Of a stretch of 40,801 bases of DNA, positions 8,489 through 16,572 are shown piece after piece. The notes beneath the pieces were generated by a model. That model worked only from the letters and a program-made list of their open reading frames with translations. It searched no databases and had not been told where the DNA came from. Position numbers and translations under genes: made by a program. Numbering within the stretch: position 1 is the stretch's first letter; each line of letters begins with the position of its first letter. Origin of the DNA: a virus; IMG/VR virus record IMGVR_UViG_3300047546_002695, positions 1 through 40,801 of that record. The stretch is one strand, 5' to 3'.

Positions 8489-9433
8489 TTACACAATCTT
8501 GACTACACCGATGTTCTCGGGCATATCGACAACCATACCGTACTGCATCCATGCGTGGAGCACGTAGTCAGGCGGCTGAATCGTCGCATCAGTCGATTCG
8601 TAGTACTCGGTGCCGCCGTAGAGAAGAATCTCACCAGCGTTATCGCCTACCACAATAATTTTATCTTCGGGAATCAACGATTCGCGCAAGTTTGGCAGTT
8701 GATTGCGAAATACCTGCGGGAGTTCAATTACCGGTACACCCATGTATACGGACACACGGCTGGTGTTAAGGTACTCAAGCAACTTCTCGTTTACGGGGTA
8801 TGCAATGCGACCATTACCGTCAGCATAGGCATACTCGTGAAAACCCGCAAACTTGTACATCGGCAACAATGCTCTGCGCGTGCCAATGATGGCCTTCACG
8901 TTACCAGCGGTGTACAGCACGTTCTCAATCATCGTATCAAGCGTAGCAGCAGTGATGGCAGCCGTTTGAGCATAATGGCTTGGAGTATCAGTCGAGTTCC
9001 AAGTCGACGAAAGCAGATTGAACACACGGCCAATGAGATTGTCGGTCAGATCGAACTGCAATTGCTGACGCATCTGATCAACCGTCTGAACAGCACCATT
9101 CTGCACATTCCAGAGACTTTCGCGCACACCGCCAATTAAGCGGTCGAACACGTAGCTGTGGTAGTCATGCACAGTGGTTGGCTGCGAGACAAGGTGGGCC
9201 GTACCCGGCACCATTGACTGAATATTGTACTTACCGCGACGAACACGCTTAATTGGAACCGTGTTGAGATCGGCCTGACGAGCGGGCATAAAAGTCGAGA
9301 ACAGATCCAAGCTCAAGTGATTGGGCTCGACCAACTGAACCAAAAGTTCAGCAAAGGCTGATTTACCCGACTGAGAAGTACCTGCCGTCTTTGCTACTTC
9401 AGCAACAGACTTTAATAAAGCATCTTTATTCAT
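8489..9433 (-). CDS. major capsid protein (HK97 fold)
   Basis: 314 aa, from ATG 9433 with GGGAG upstream. It has the general sequence character of short HK97-fold coat proteins: an acidic/hydrophobic N-arm, a long spine-helix region (VDQMRQQLQFDLTDNLIGRV), an A-domain with VKAIIGTRRALLPMYKF, a GVPVIELPQV strand, and a C-terminal MVVDMPENIGVV strand. Immediately downstream of a decoration-like gene and the protease-scaffold gene, it sits in the canonical capsid place. No separate delta domain is evident, in line with the scaffold being fused to the protease. Confidence 0.82.
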   Translation of the reverse strand: MNKDALLKSVAEVAKTAGTSQSGKSAFAELLVQLVEPNHLSLDLFSTFMPARQADLNTVPIKRVRRGKYNIQSMVPGTAHLVSQPTTVHDYHSYVFDRLIGGVRESLWNVQNGAVQTVDQMRQQLQFDLTDNLIGRVFNLLSSTWNSTDTPSHYAQTAAITAATLDTMIENVLYTAGNVKAIIGTRRALLPMYKFAGFHEYAYADGNGRIAYPVNEKLLEYLNTSRVSVYMGVPVIELPQVFRNQLPNLRESLIPEDKIIVVGDNAGEILLYGGTEYYESTDATIQPPDYVLHAWMQYGMVVDMPENIGVVKIV

Positions 9434-9436
9434 TCG

Positions 9437-9970
9437 TTATACTCCCATCGCAATGTACAGCACACCAGTGTCTGGAGCGTATCGCTCAACTACACCGATT
9501 GCATACGAGTTATTAGTAGTGTGTGTCAACAAGCCGGACGTGCCTACCGCAACACGCGCACCGGGTACGCGAATATCAGCCTCGTTAACAAAACAATTTG
9601 CAGTCAAGCCAATGCGACCACGATGCAATGCGACAAGCTCGCCACTATACACAAGCGGCTCAGCCCACATGCTGCGTGGAACTAAGTACTGCTTCTTATA
9701 GAACGTCGGATCACCGTACAACGTAGCATCAGTCAAATCGTAAACACGCGTTGAAGGAACGGTATACAAATCTTCATACGTTGGACGGGGGAAGTTGTCA
9801 GGCGGGAAGAAAGCGATGTACACACCATGCTGCTGGTTTGCGCTTGCGTACGTCACGTTGGGTAAATCCTCTCTCACACCTGAGGCGGTCAGAGTTACAG
9901 CGCGGCCTTCCATAATGGTAGCGGCCGCCACACCCTGAGCGCTGAATTGAGTTGTTACAATAACAGCCAT
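9437..9970 (-). CDS. head decoration-like structural protein
   Basis: 177 aa, β-rich, start at ATG 9970 with GAGAGGTG. It is 3 nt from the capsid gene and immediately follows the protease-scaffold gene, a common place for capsid decoration or head-fibre proteins. It contains TIMEGRAVTLTASG near the N-terminus and repeated Val/Gly strand segments (LVALHRGRIGLTANCFV, IRVPGARVAVGTSG), as seen in DUF2190-like and other cementing proteins. The function is inferred from context only. Confidence 0.5.
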   Translation of the reverse strand: MAVIVTTQFSAQGVAAATIMEGRAVTLTASGVREDLPNVTYASANQQHGVYIAFFPPDNFPRPTYEDLYTVPSTRVYDLTDATLYGDPTFYKKQYLVPRSMWAEPLVYSGELVALHRGRIGLTANCFVNEADIRVPGARVAVGTSGLLTHTTNNSYAIGVVERYAPDTGVLYIAMGV

Positions 9971-11529
9971 TAAATTTCACCTCTCAAGATTTTTTTAAGC
10001 TCACTTGCTAATTTCTTTGGATCTCGATTATCAAACTCGATATTAGCAGTTGGCTCAGGAACCGGAATAGGATCCTTCTTTTCCGATACAGTTTTACTAT
10101 TCTTAGTCATATCCAAAAATACTTTTTGGAATACGGAGTCATCCATAGCCAAATAAAATTCAATCTTCTCTGCAAGCTCTGCTTCTGAAAAAACAGTACT
10201 GAGCTGCTGCATCAATACATTTTTCCGTTTTTCGGCTTGCGCTTGCCGCTCTGCTTCTTGGTATTGCGTGATCGTAGTTTGAAGCTGGCCAATGGTTTCC
10301 TCCTTTTGAGTAATCAGCGCAGTCAGCTCTGCTACTCGGTCTTGCAATTCTTTAAGTTCCATAGACGTTTCTTCGGCAACACTTAGCAACGGAGTTCTGT
10401 CCCCATACGCAGGCTTGTCGACAATACAAGTTCCTGCAAAAGTCACATTCCGCAACCAGCGAACGCCACTATCCTCCTCAGAATGAGTATAATAGACTTC
10501 CCACGACGTACCAATGAAGCTACCGTCAGATGCTTGACTTTTTACAAGGTCGTAGATCGCAGGGTACTCATCCTTCCAGATAAAAGCGCGAGATTTGATA
10601 ACATCTTTCCCATTATGCGTATCAAGGAAAGATTCTACAATCGCACCAATTGGATGAGCACCAGCATGGCCTCCGTAAGAATCACCGTCAGACGAAATTT
10701 TAATTGGAGTCAACTTAGAAGTTTTTATAATATTTTCAGCCTCTGCTCTGGGAATACCTTCACCATTAGCATTAGGCTCAAAATCGGTAAGAATTAAAAA
10801 GATTTCTTTTAAGAATGGATTTGGCAATGTCTCTTCAGAAAGATAAATTGCACCATTCACAGATGCCGAACTTTTTTTGTCAGCGGCATCCATTTGTCTC
10901 ACAAGCTTTGAAAACCACGCACGACCTGCACTCCCGCCCCATAATAACCACGAAACCCATGCTGGAGAGTCTTTAGGTGCGTTTGCAAATCGAGCGTTTC
11001 TTCCATAGAAACGATTACCCATTCGAGCTCGTTCAGGACTGACTGGCTTGCCTTGTGTATATTTTCGAGCCCATAGTACCGTTGCTGATTCTAATCCGTC
11101 TCCACTTAATCCCTTCTCGTGTAAGGCTAAGCCACGTTTTGCGGCGGCTTTAACACCGGCGGGTGGAGAGAAGTCAATATTACTATAGCGTGCTGCCATA
11201 GCCATATCTTCATCCGACTCTGGATCAGTTGAATCTTCGGGCGCATTACCCAGATCCTCATTCTCAATAACCCAAAATTTACAAATTGCTTCAGGCTCGA
11301 TTTTACCTTCTACAATAGAGCACGATAAACTATACTCACTGAAGAAAGCACAGTTAGCACAAACTAGACCCTCAGCTTTAAACGGGTTACTAGCTGCTGG
11401 TGTATAGTGTGAACCTTCACTATCAATACCCGGACCAAACTTACCAAACTTATCAGTAAGCTCAATTAAATCGGTAATTAACTCTTGCTGTCTGTCAGAA
11501 AGAGATTCATCTGTCATAGGATCACTCAT
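9970..11529 (-). CDS. prohead protease fused to scaffold domain
   Basis: 519 aa. Residues 57-83 form a four-Cys motif (C57-x2-C60-x9-C70-x12-C83, ending AICKFWVI) resembling small iron-sulfur or zinc motifs seen in phage proteases. Residues about 125-205 are a domain with WVSWLLWGGSAGRAW. Residues about 230-380 are the protease core (SYGGHAGAHPIG and YDLVKSQASDGSFIGTSWEV), which looks like XkdF/U35-type capsid maturation peptidases. From about 385 on there is a Gln/Glu/Lys-rich coiled coil and an acidic helical tail typical of scaffolds. Protease and scaffold thus appear to be one polypeptide, which would be cut during maturation. It overlaps the upstream gene by the shared TAATG. Confidence 0.72.
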   Translation of the reverse strand: MSDPMTDESLSDRQQELITDLIELTDKFGKFGPGIDSEGSHYTPAASNPFKAEGLVCANCAFFSEYSLSCSIVEGKIEPEAICKFWVIENEDLGNAPEDSTDPESDEDMAMAARYSNIDFSPPAGVKAAAKRGLALHEKGLSGDGLESATVLWARKYTQGKPVSPERARMGNRFYGRNARFANAPKDSPAWVSWLLWGGSAGRAWFSKLVRQMDAADKKSSASVNGAIYLSEETLPNPFLKEIFLILTDFEPNANGEGIPRAEAENIIKTSKLTPIKISSDGDSYGGHAGAHPIGAIVESFLDTHNGKDVIKSRAFIWKDEYPAIYDLVKSQASDGSFIGTSWEVYYTHSEEDSGVRWLRNVTFAGTCIVDKPAYGDRTPLLSVAEETSMELKELQDRVAELTALITQKEETIGQLQTTITQYQEAERQAQAEKRKNVLMQQLSTVFSEAELAEKIEFYLAMDDSVFQKVFLDMTKNSKTVSEKKDPIPVPEPTANIEFDNRDPKKLASELKKILRGEI

Positions 11530-12293
11530 TAAGCACCCCTCGTAATATGAAGTTCATATGTGCCTGCGTCTGTATCAGCTGGCTCAAACGTAATAATAAA
11601 CCCATTGACTGGGTAAGAAAGAGCAGGTATGCCAATTAGCGAACCCGAAGTTGTAATTGTCGCGGCCACTACACCATAGCGTACAGCGGCATTTGTACTA
11701 AAACTTCCTGCAAGGATGTCGCGAGTCTTTGACCCCAGATCAGTGTATACAGATACAATACCAGAAACCGGTGCAATGAAACTAAAGCTTAGTGTACGCC
11801 ATCCGCTACGAATCATTGGAATATAAAAATGACGTGCACTCGTATTAGTTAATTGAAAAAATTCACCATTAGCATTGAGTACTCCTAGGCTTGTTGCGTC
11901 ATATGTACCTGAAACCACGACAATGTCATCGTATCCTGACGAAGAACTACCTATCAGCTCATTTACACGACCATCACCTGCAGTTTTGACTCCACCGCGA
12001 ACGGTAAGTCTATTAACAGAAAGCTCATTGTTTTGCAGTTCGGTTAAAGAATTGGCCAATGATTCTTCGTAGTATACGCCGCCTACCGGAAACACCGTGG
12101 CGTCTGCGTTGAAGTTTGAAACATAGTTACCAGAAACCGCAACAGACACTGGAATTAGATTTGACGTGTTACCCAATGGAGTACCATCTGGGGACGTTAA
12201 CACAAATTGTTGATAATGAACTGTCTGAGCGTTTTCCTGAAGCTCGACAGTACCAACTGTAACATTTACAGTCGACGGAATATTAAGCGGCAT
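11529..12293 (-). CDS. β-rich structural protein, unknown (possible head fibre/decoration)
   Basis: 254 aa, starting ATG 12293 behind AGAGGGG. It is rich in Val, Thr, Ser and Gly with few charges, like many phage fibre or decoration proteins. The N-terminal third resembles the start of proteins with PVSVAVSGNYVSNFNADATVFPVGGVYYEE, a pattern recurring in phage capsid-region proteins. The C-terminal half reads as a β-sandwich (WRTLSFSFIAPVSGIVSVYTD). It is the first head gene of the leftward operon, overlapping the protease gene. I do not recognise the family, and the virion role is inferred from context. Confidence 0.5.
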   Translation of the reverse strand: MPLNIPSTVNVTVGTVELQENAQTVHYQQFVLTSPDGTPLGNTSNLIPVSVAVSGNYVSNFNADATVFPVGGVYYEESLANSLTELQNNELSVNRLTVRGGVKTAGDGRVNELIGSSSSGYDDIVVVSGTYDATSLGVLNANGEFFQLTNTSARHFYIPMIRSGWRTLSFSFIAPVSGIVSVYTDLGSKTRDILAGSFSTNAAVRYGVVAATITTSGSLIGIPALSYPVNGFIITFEPADTDAGTYELHITRGA

Positions 12294-12321
12294 AAAGTTC
12301 CCCCTCTACTAATGAATTAAA

Positions 12322-12588
12322 TTATTTGTCATTTTTTATTTTATTAATAATTGTACGAATACTTTCTCGCGAAACTTTTAAACCTGACTCAATACAAAGA
12401 AGCGTCAATTTCCGTACTGAAAGATTGTCGTGATACACAGAACGAACGTATGACTCAACTAAAGCGGTAGTTCTTGGGCGACCCCTTGATCGAGATGATC
12501 CCCAATGAGTTTTTTGTTCTTTTGGAAAAAAATCAACTTCATAGTTGGTGGATTCTTGTTTATTAATACTTCGTTGGCGGCGTTCCAT
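12322..12588 (-). CDS. HTH DNA-binding protein, C-terminal part of a probably frameshifted regulator
   Basis: 88 aa from ATG 12588, but no good ribosome site precedes this ATG. The same frame is open upstream back to about 12650 (residues EPWFSELVA precede M). A basic stretch GSSRSRGRPRTT resembles an AT-hook-like/resolvase linker. It is followed by a helix-turn-helix (NLSVRKLTLLCIESGLKVSRESIRTIINK). A 38-aa zinc-finger ORF just upstream is in the -1 frame, and joining both at GAAAAG (12615-12620) gives one continuous protein. It is the promoter-proximal gene of the leftward operon beside the putative origin, so it likely regulates that region. Confidence 0.6.
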   Translation of the reverse strand: MERRQRSINKQESTNYEVDFFPKEQKTHWGSSRSRGRPRTTALVESYVRSVYHDNLSVRKLTLLCIESGLKVSRESIRTIINKIKNDK

Positions 12589-12593
12589 TGCAA

Positions 12594-12710
12594 CTAACTC
12601 AGAAAACCATGGTTCTTTTCGTATGGACCGTATAGTGTGCGACAGAACTTACACAGAAAATCTTTTCGCTGCCGACGTTCTTCGCAGAATAAACATTGCA
12701 CGTACCTCAT
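12594..12710 (-). CDS. small zinc-finger ORF, N-terminal part of the same regulator
   Basis: 38 aa beginning MRYVQCLFCEERRQRKDF, with ATG 12710 behind AGGTGA. Four cysteines in two CxxC pairs (residues 6, 9, 20 and 23) form a short zinc ribbon. After LYGPYEK the frame soon ends, while the -1 frame continues with EPWFSELVAMERR and then the HTH. Either a -1 ribosomal slip, an indel in the A4 run at 12616-12619, or a base-calling error would explain this. It is also possible that the 38-aa peptide acts alone. Confidence 0.55.
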   Translation of the reverse strand: MRYVQCLFCEERRQRKDFLCKFCRTLYGPYEKNHGFLS

Positions 12711-12776
12711 TCACTTCACCTGACCAGAAATTAAGTGCATATACACCTACTAGTATTCTACCACATAATTCACAAC

Positions 12777-12838
12777 TTATCCACAAATTATCCACAAGTT
12801 ATCAACATTAACATAAAGTTATCCACATTTTATCCACA
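12777..12838 (+). other. cluster of five DnaA boxes, putative origin of replication
   Basis: TTATCCACA occurs at 12777-12785, 12788-12796, 12819-12827 and 12830-12838, and TTATCAACA at 12799-12807, all on the plus strand and spaced 11 bp within each group, i.e. nearly one helical turn. This matches the consensus box of bacterial DnaA. The cluster lies in the gap between divergent gene sets and next to an AT-rich tract, as in bacterial origins. It could also serve DnaA-dependent transcription control. Confidence 0.7.
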
Positions 12839-12867
12839 TTTATGTGAGTAACCGATAAAAATACTCA

Positions 12868-12889
12868 TCTAATTCTAATCTAATTCTAA
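12868..12889 (+). repeat. tandem AT-rich 11-mers beside the DnaA boxes
   Basis: TCTAATTCTAA is repeated twice without a gap, 30 bp right of the last DnaA box, and followed by an AT-rich tract. Position and composition suggest a DNA unwinding element. Confidence 0.55.
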
Positions 12890-12988
12890 TAAAAAACCTT
12901 GACACGCTATATTATAATTTTGTTGGGGAAATAAAGAAATAAATTTTAAAAAAAAATTGATGATAAATATTCTATTTATTTACTAGAG

Positions 12989-13017
12989 TTGTGTCTTAAT
13001 TCAATATATGGTATTAT
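12989..13017 (+). promoter_or_regulatory. σ70-type promoter for the rightward operon
   Basis: TTGTGT and TATTAT are separated by exactly 17 bp, about 70 bp before the MazG-like gene. The -35 is weak and the -10 differs from consensus at one base. Confidence 0.5.
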
Positions 13018-13022
13018 ATAAA

Positions 13023-13066
13023 CTAACTTATTAATATTATTATTAGTAAGTTGGCGATTTTTTTTT
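13023..13066 (+). other. leader hairpin with T run (possible attenuator)
   Basis: AACTTATTAATA pairs with TATTAGTAAGTT with one mismatch around a short loop and is followed within 5 nt by nine T. It lies between the promoter and the first gene, so it may attenuate or be an operator. It is weak in GC for a terminator. Confidence 0.4.
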
Positions 13067-13086
13067 AATTTTTAGGGGGAAGCCGT

Positions 13087-13404
13087 ATGAGCTATCAAGA
13101 TTTTGTGGTGTCTACAAAGCGTTACAGTCGCGATTATGCAGTAATTTATCCCGCTCTAGGATTAGCATCCGAAGCTGGTGAAGTAGCAGGGAAAGTTAAA
13201 AAGGTATTGAGGGATGCCGCCGGTCAACTTGATGTTGATCAGGCTAATAAAATTATCGATGAGCTCGGTGACGTATTGTGGTACGTAACCTGCCTTATTG
13301 ATGATCTCGGATATACATTAGACGAAGTCATTGAGCGCAACACTGCTAAGCTTGAAGCTCGTGTTGCAAATGATACAATTCACGGTAGCGGAGACAATCG
13401 TTGA
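13087..13404 (+). CDS. MazG-like nucleotide pyrophosphohydrolase
   Basis: 105 aa, all helical. GLASEAGEVAGKVKK and IIDELGDVLWYVTCL are the two acidic Mg2+-binding helices of the MazG/dUTPase superfamily (ExxE...ExxD). Such phage enzymes hydrolyse NTPs or dNTPs to monophosphates and are thought to adjust the nucleotide or (p)ppGpp pool. The start ATG follows GGGGGA. It heads a rightward operon with ribonucleotide reductase, which fits nucleotide metabolism. Single-domain length is usual for phage MazG. Confidence 0.85.
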   Translation: MSYQDFVVSTKRYSRDYAVIYPALGLASEAGEVAGKVKKVLRDAAGQLDVDQANKIIDELGDVLWYVTCLIDDLGYTLDEVIERNTAKLEARVANDTIHGSGDNR

Positions 13405-13691
13405 GTACGCCGCTTCGTTATACTGTAGTAGAGTACCGAGAGCAAGAAGACGGGTCATTCTACGTTCGATATGCAGTCAAGCATCAATCAATGGAGGACT
13501 TCGAGTTTCATGAGATTTTGATTCCTTATAACGGAGAAGAGCCTCAACTGTTTCTAAACAAGCTAAGAAACTTTATGATCGCTCAACTAGCATTCATTCA
13601 TAATAAGCGGCAGGTTCAGTCCGCTATGAAGAATTTTGCGTTTTCTGATCCTACAATCGATTTTACTTTAGGAGTTAAAGATGTCACTTAG
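13401..13691 (+). CDS. hypothetical protein between MazG and ribonucleotide reductase
   Basis: 96 aa starting with TTG 13401, overlapping the MazG stop (TTGA) and preceded by GGAG. It ends 11 nt inside the reductase gene, so it is translationally coupled on both sides. An N-terminal β-hairpin region (YTVVEYREQEDGSFYVRYAV) is followed by acidic and helical segments. I do not recognise it; tight coupling suggests a role in nucleotide metabolism. Confidence 0.6.
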   Translation: MSTPLRYTVVEYREQEDGSFYVRYAVKHQSMEDFEFHEILIPYNGEEPQLFLNKLRNFMIAQLAFIHNKRQVQSAMKNFAFSDPTIDFTLGVKDVT

Positions 13692-15867
13692 TTCGAATTT
13701 TTTGAGTCAGTATCCTGACAATCCAGATTGGCCAAGTTTGCTGGGTCAGTTTGTGTATCTTCGTACGTACAGTCGTTTCATCCCCGAATTGAAGCGTAGG
13801 GAGACGTGGAAGGAAACAGTCAAACGAGTTGTTGAGTATAGCATGTCACTTGATACTTCTTTGGCAAACTCAGATACACCCGGAGAAGTATTAGCCAATC
13901 GTTGGAAATACGATGAGGAAGCAGAGTCACTGTTCGACTGCATGTTTAACTTAAAAGTATTTCCCGCGGGACGTACTTTATGGACCGGTGGAACAGAAGC
14001 GGCGAAAAAATACCCGCTGTCTAACTTTAACTGCTCGTTTATGATTGTAGATGATTTTCAAGCATTTTATGATGCTTTTTATCTCATGATGCTTGGAACA
14101 GGTGTTGGCTTTCGCGTGCTTCCTGCGGATGTTGCTCAATTACCGAAGATTGTCCGTAACGTTCAAGTAACTCATGAAGAGTATGTTCCTGTAGCTGCTG
14201 CAGATCGAAGCGACTTTACAAAATTCAGTCGTATTTCAGAAACAGAGGCAATGCTTTACATTGGAGACTCTAAGGAAGGTTGGGTAGACGGCCTTAAGTG
14301 GCTGCTACACTGCTACACTGATGGCATTCGCACGCTTACAATAAACTATAACTTTGTGCGTCCTGCGGGAGAGCAGCTAAAAACGTTTGGTGGTCGTGCG
14401 TCTGGGCCACATGCACTTATGAACATGTACTCAAAAATTGTTGAGACACTTAGTCACAACAGCAGCGTTGAGTATTCTAATATCACGACTATTGAGGCCA
14501 TGGACATTATGAATTTGATTGGTGAGGCTGTTGTAGTTGGCGGTGTTCGTCGTTCTAGTGAGATCACCTTATTTGATATTAATGACATTGACATTCTGAA
14601 TGCTAAGAAAGACTTATGGACTGATCCGTCCAAAGAGTCCAAGCGGTTTCGTTCGATGAGTAACAACTCAGTGTTTTTTCAACAAAAGCCGACCGAACGA
14701 CAGCTGGAAAATATTTTTGAGCGCATCATAAATAACGGCGAGCCCGGTTTTATTAATGCTGAGGCTGCCGCTTATCGACGTCCTTACTACGCAGGAACAA
14801 ATCCGTGTGCCGAAATTCTTCTTGCAGATAACGGCGTGTGTAATCTCTCAGAGGTCAATGTACGTGCGTTCGTTCACGATGCCGGTACAGAGCGTCCGTG
14901 GCTTGACTTAGATGGGCTTAAACGTGCGGTACGCCTTGCCACGCGAATTGGAGTCCGTATGGCCACGCTGGAGCTTGAACTTCCGCACTGGAACAAAGTT
15001 CAAGCTCGCGATCGTTTGACTGGTGTATCTATTACTGGATACGTGGAAGCAATGGATGCACTGCGTGTTAGTACCACTGACATGGAGCAAGACCCTGTAC
15101 GTGTTGTAGTTAACGACAGTATTAGTTACTATACATTGGCAGCAGTACTTCTTCATTTGCGTGAAATGGCACTAATTTCGGCACGCGCTTATGCGGATGC
15201 ATTACGCATTCCAGTTCCGTTGTTGGTTACCTGTGTAAAACCGTCAGGGACGCTGGCACAGCTTCCCACTGTGTCGTCTGGTGCTCACGCCTCGTATGCT
15301 CCATACTATGTTCGTCGTGTGCGTATTTCGAGTCAGGATCCACTTGCTATGGCGATGAAGTCGGCAGGATACCCTATTTACCCAGAGGCTACAACGTGTT
15401 TACCAGATGTATATGACAGTCTTTCTGCAGCAGACAAGGAAGCAAAACTTAAAGAGGCTCATACATGGGTAGTCGAGTTTCCAATCAAAACATCAGCGCC
15501 TAGATCATCGTCCAGTGAGTCAGCGGTAGAACAACTCCGCCGTTACTTTATCCTGCAGAATTGCTGGAGCGACCATAACACGTCGATCACAATTACCTTT
15601 AATCCATCGGAGGTAAAAAAAATTATTCAGCTGCTCTTGGACAGATGGGATGATTACATTGGTGTATCGTTTCTGCCCAAGTTTACAACTGCATACCCAT
15701 TGATGCCGTACGAAGAAATCTCGTACTCTGAGTATGAAAGTCGTAAAGACGCAGTCTCTAACGTGACCGGTCAATCTATTATTGCGCTGCTGACTCAATA
15801 CGAGAATGTAGAAGTCGATGATGACTTAGGAAGTGATTGTGAAGGCGGGGCCTGCCCCATTCGCTAG
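13681..15867 (+). CDS. nrdJ: class II (adenosylcobalamin-dependent) ribonucleoside-triphosphate reductase
   Basis: 728 aa, close to the 739 aa of the monomeric Lactobacillus enzyme. It reduces ribonucleotides to deoxyribonucleotides with a B12-derived radical. C118 in FNCSFM, C376 and E378 in NPCAEI, and C387 in GVCNLSEV match the redox pair, catalytic acid and thiyl-radical cysteine of that enzyme, including the 11-residue spacing. The tail C720-EGGA-C725 is the CxxxxC pair that regenerates the active site. GTGVGF and CVKPSGTLAQLP are conserved barrel elements. It overlaps the upstream small gene. It supplies dNTPs for phage replication without a small subunit or oxygen; cobalamin must come from the host. 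Confidence 0.93.
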   Translation: MSLSSNFLSQYPDNPDWPSLLGQFVYLRTYSRFIPELKRRETWKETVKRVVEYSMSLDTSLANSDTPGEVLANRWKYDEEAESLFDCMFNLKVFPAGRTLWTGGTEAAKKYPLSNFNCSFMIVDDFQAFYDAFYLMMLGTGVGFRVLPADVAQLPKIVRNVQVTHEEYVPVAAADRSDFTKFSRISETEAMLYIGDSKEGWVDGLKWLLHCYTDGIRTLTINYNFVRPAGEQLKTFGGRASGPHALMNMYSKIVETLSHNSSVEYSNITTIEAMDIMNLIGEAVVVGGVRRSSEITLFDINDIDILNAKKDLWTDPSKESKRFRSMSNNSVFFQQKPTERQLENIFERIINNGEPGFINAEAAAYRRPYYAGTNPCAEILLADNGVCNLSEVNVRAFVHDAGTERPWLDLDGLKRAVRLATRIGVRMATLELELPHWNKVQARDRLTGVSITGYVEAMDALRVSTTDMEQDPVRVVVNDSISYYTLAAVLLHLREMALISARAYADALRIPVPLLVTCVKPSGTLAQLPTVSSGAHASYAPYYVRRVRISSQDPLAMAMKSAGYPIYPEATTCLPDVYDSLSAADKEAKLKEAHTWVVEFPIKTSAPRSSSSESAVEQLRRYFILQNCWSDHNTSITITFNPSEVKKIIQLLLDRWDDYIGVSFLPKFTTAYPLMPYEEISYSEYESRKDAVSNVTGQSIIALLTQYENVEVDDDLGSDCEGGACPIR

Positions 15868-15886
15868 CGACAAATAAATAAGGACA

Positions 15887-15930
15887 TTGGTAGAAGATAT
15901 AGCGCACTTTGAGCCTGTATCTTCTACCAA
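15887..15930 (+). other. 13-bp perfect stem-loop between nrdJ and terminase genes
   Basis: TTGGTAGAAGATA pairs perfectly with TATCTTCTACCAA around an 18-nt loop. No U run follows on the plus strand, so it is not a standard terminator. It ends just before the GGGGG ribosome site of the small terminase gene and could control its translation or be an RNase processing site. Confidence 0.6.
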
Positions 15931-15942
15931 AAAGGGGGTCTA

Positions 15943-16572
15943 ATGACTAAGAATCGACGGTTTAGTGAGATTTTGAAAGATTATTCGGATAAATATGATC
16001 TAGCTACTCTTTCATCTCCAAACGATCGAGCAAATCTCGAGATGCTGATTAACAACCAAGTTATTGTCGAGACAATTCAAGCAAAATTGCAGGAACTAAC
16101 TGCTGATGACCCTGTTGAAAATATTGATATGATTCAACGTCTTGGTTCCTCATTAAAAGATATTATTGAGCGAAATCTTCAGCTGGAACGTGCGTTGGCC
16201 CTAGACCGTAAAACTCGCACCAGTGACAAATCTGAATCAATCGCCGAGTACATAGTAAACTTAAAAGCTGCTGCACAAGATTTTCTAGAACGACGTTTAG
16301 TGAAATTGTATTGTCCCGAATGTAAAATATTACTTGCGCGTTTTTCAATTATGCACGATCACTCGCGTTTTACATTGAAAGTGAACTGCAATCAATGTAA
16401 CAAGGCAGTTAGCGCAGAACGCGAGGAGAAAGATATTTTCTTTGACATTGCTGACTCAGCGTGGCGCAAAAAGCATCGGTATACAGTGGTTAATTCAAAA
16501 AAATCAGGATCAACCACCGCTGATACAGACGACGACTTAGTACTATCAGACGAGGAGGATGAGAATGCTTAA
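15943..16572 (+). CDS. terminase small subunit (probable) with zinc ribbon
   Basis: 209 aa, ATG after GGGGG. Helical N-terminus and middle (LEMLINNQVIVETIQAKL; DIIERNLQLERALALDRK) are followed by YCPECKILL...CNQC, a four-Cys zinc ribbon, and a very acidic tail (DTDDDLVLSDEEDENA). It overlaps the large terminase gene, the normal place of the small subunit that recognises packaging sites. I see no clear N-terminal HTH, so the name depends on position. The zinc ribbon is less common in this role. Confidence 0.6.
   Translation: MTKNRRFSEILKDYSDKYDLATLSSPNDRANLEMLINNQVIVETIQAKLQELTADDPVENIDMIQRLGSSLKDIIERNLQLERALALDRKTRTSDKSESIAEYIVNLKAAAQDFLERRLVKLYCPECKILLARFSIMHDHSRFTLKVNCNQCNKAVSAEREEKDIFFDIADSAWRKKHRYTVVNSKKSGSTTADTDDDLVLSDEEDENA

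Larger units (their letters stand above)
12711..13086. promoter_or_regulatory. 376-bp divergent intergenic control region
   Basis: This gene-free stretch separates the leftward structural operon from the rightward operon. From left to right it holds a short unassigned tract, five DnaA boxes, two AT-rich 11-mers, a long AT-rich run, a rightward promoter at 12989-13017 and an imperfect hairpin at 13023-13050 followed by T9. A TAGAAT hexamer on the minus strand near 12756-12761 could be a leftward -10 next to the DnaA boxes. Confidence 0.6.

Noticed and set aside
8555-9139. 194-aa plus-strand ORF
   Set aside because: It lies antisense within the major capsid gene, which has the ribosome site and operon context.
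12899-12918. TTGACA followed by TATAAT in the origin region
   Set aside because: The spacer is only 8 bp, so the two hexamers cannot form one promoter.
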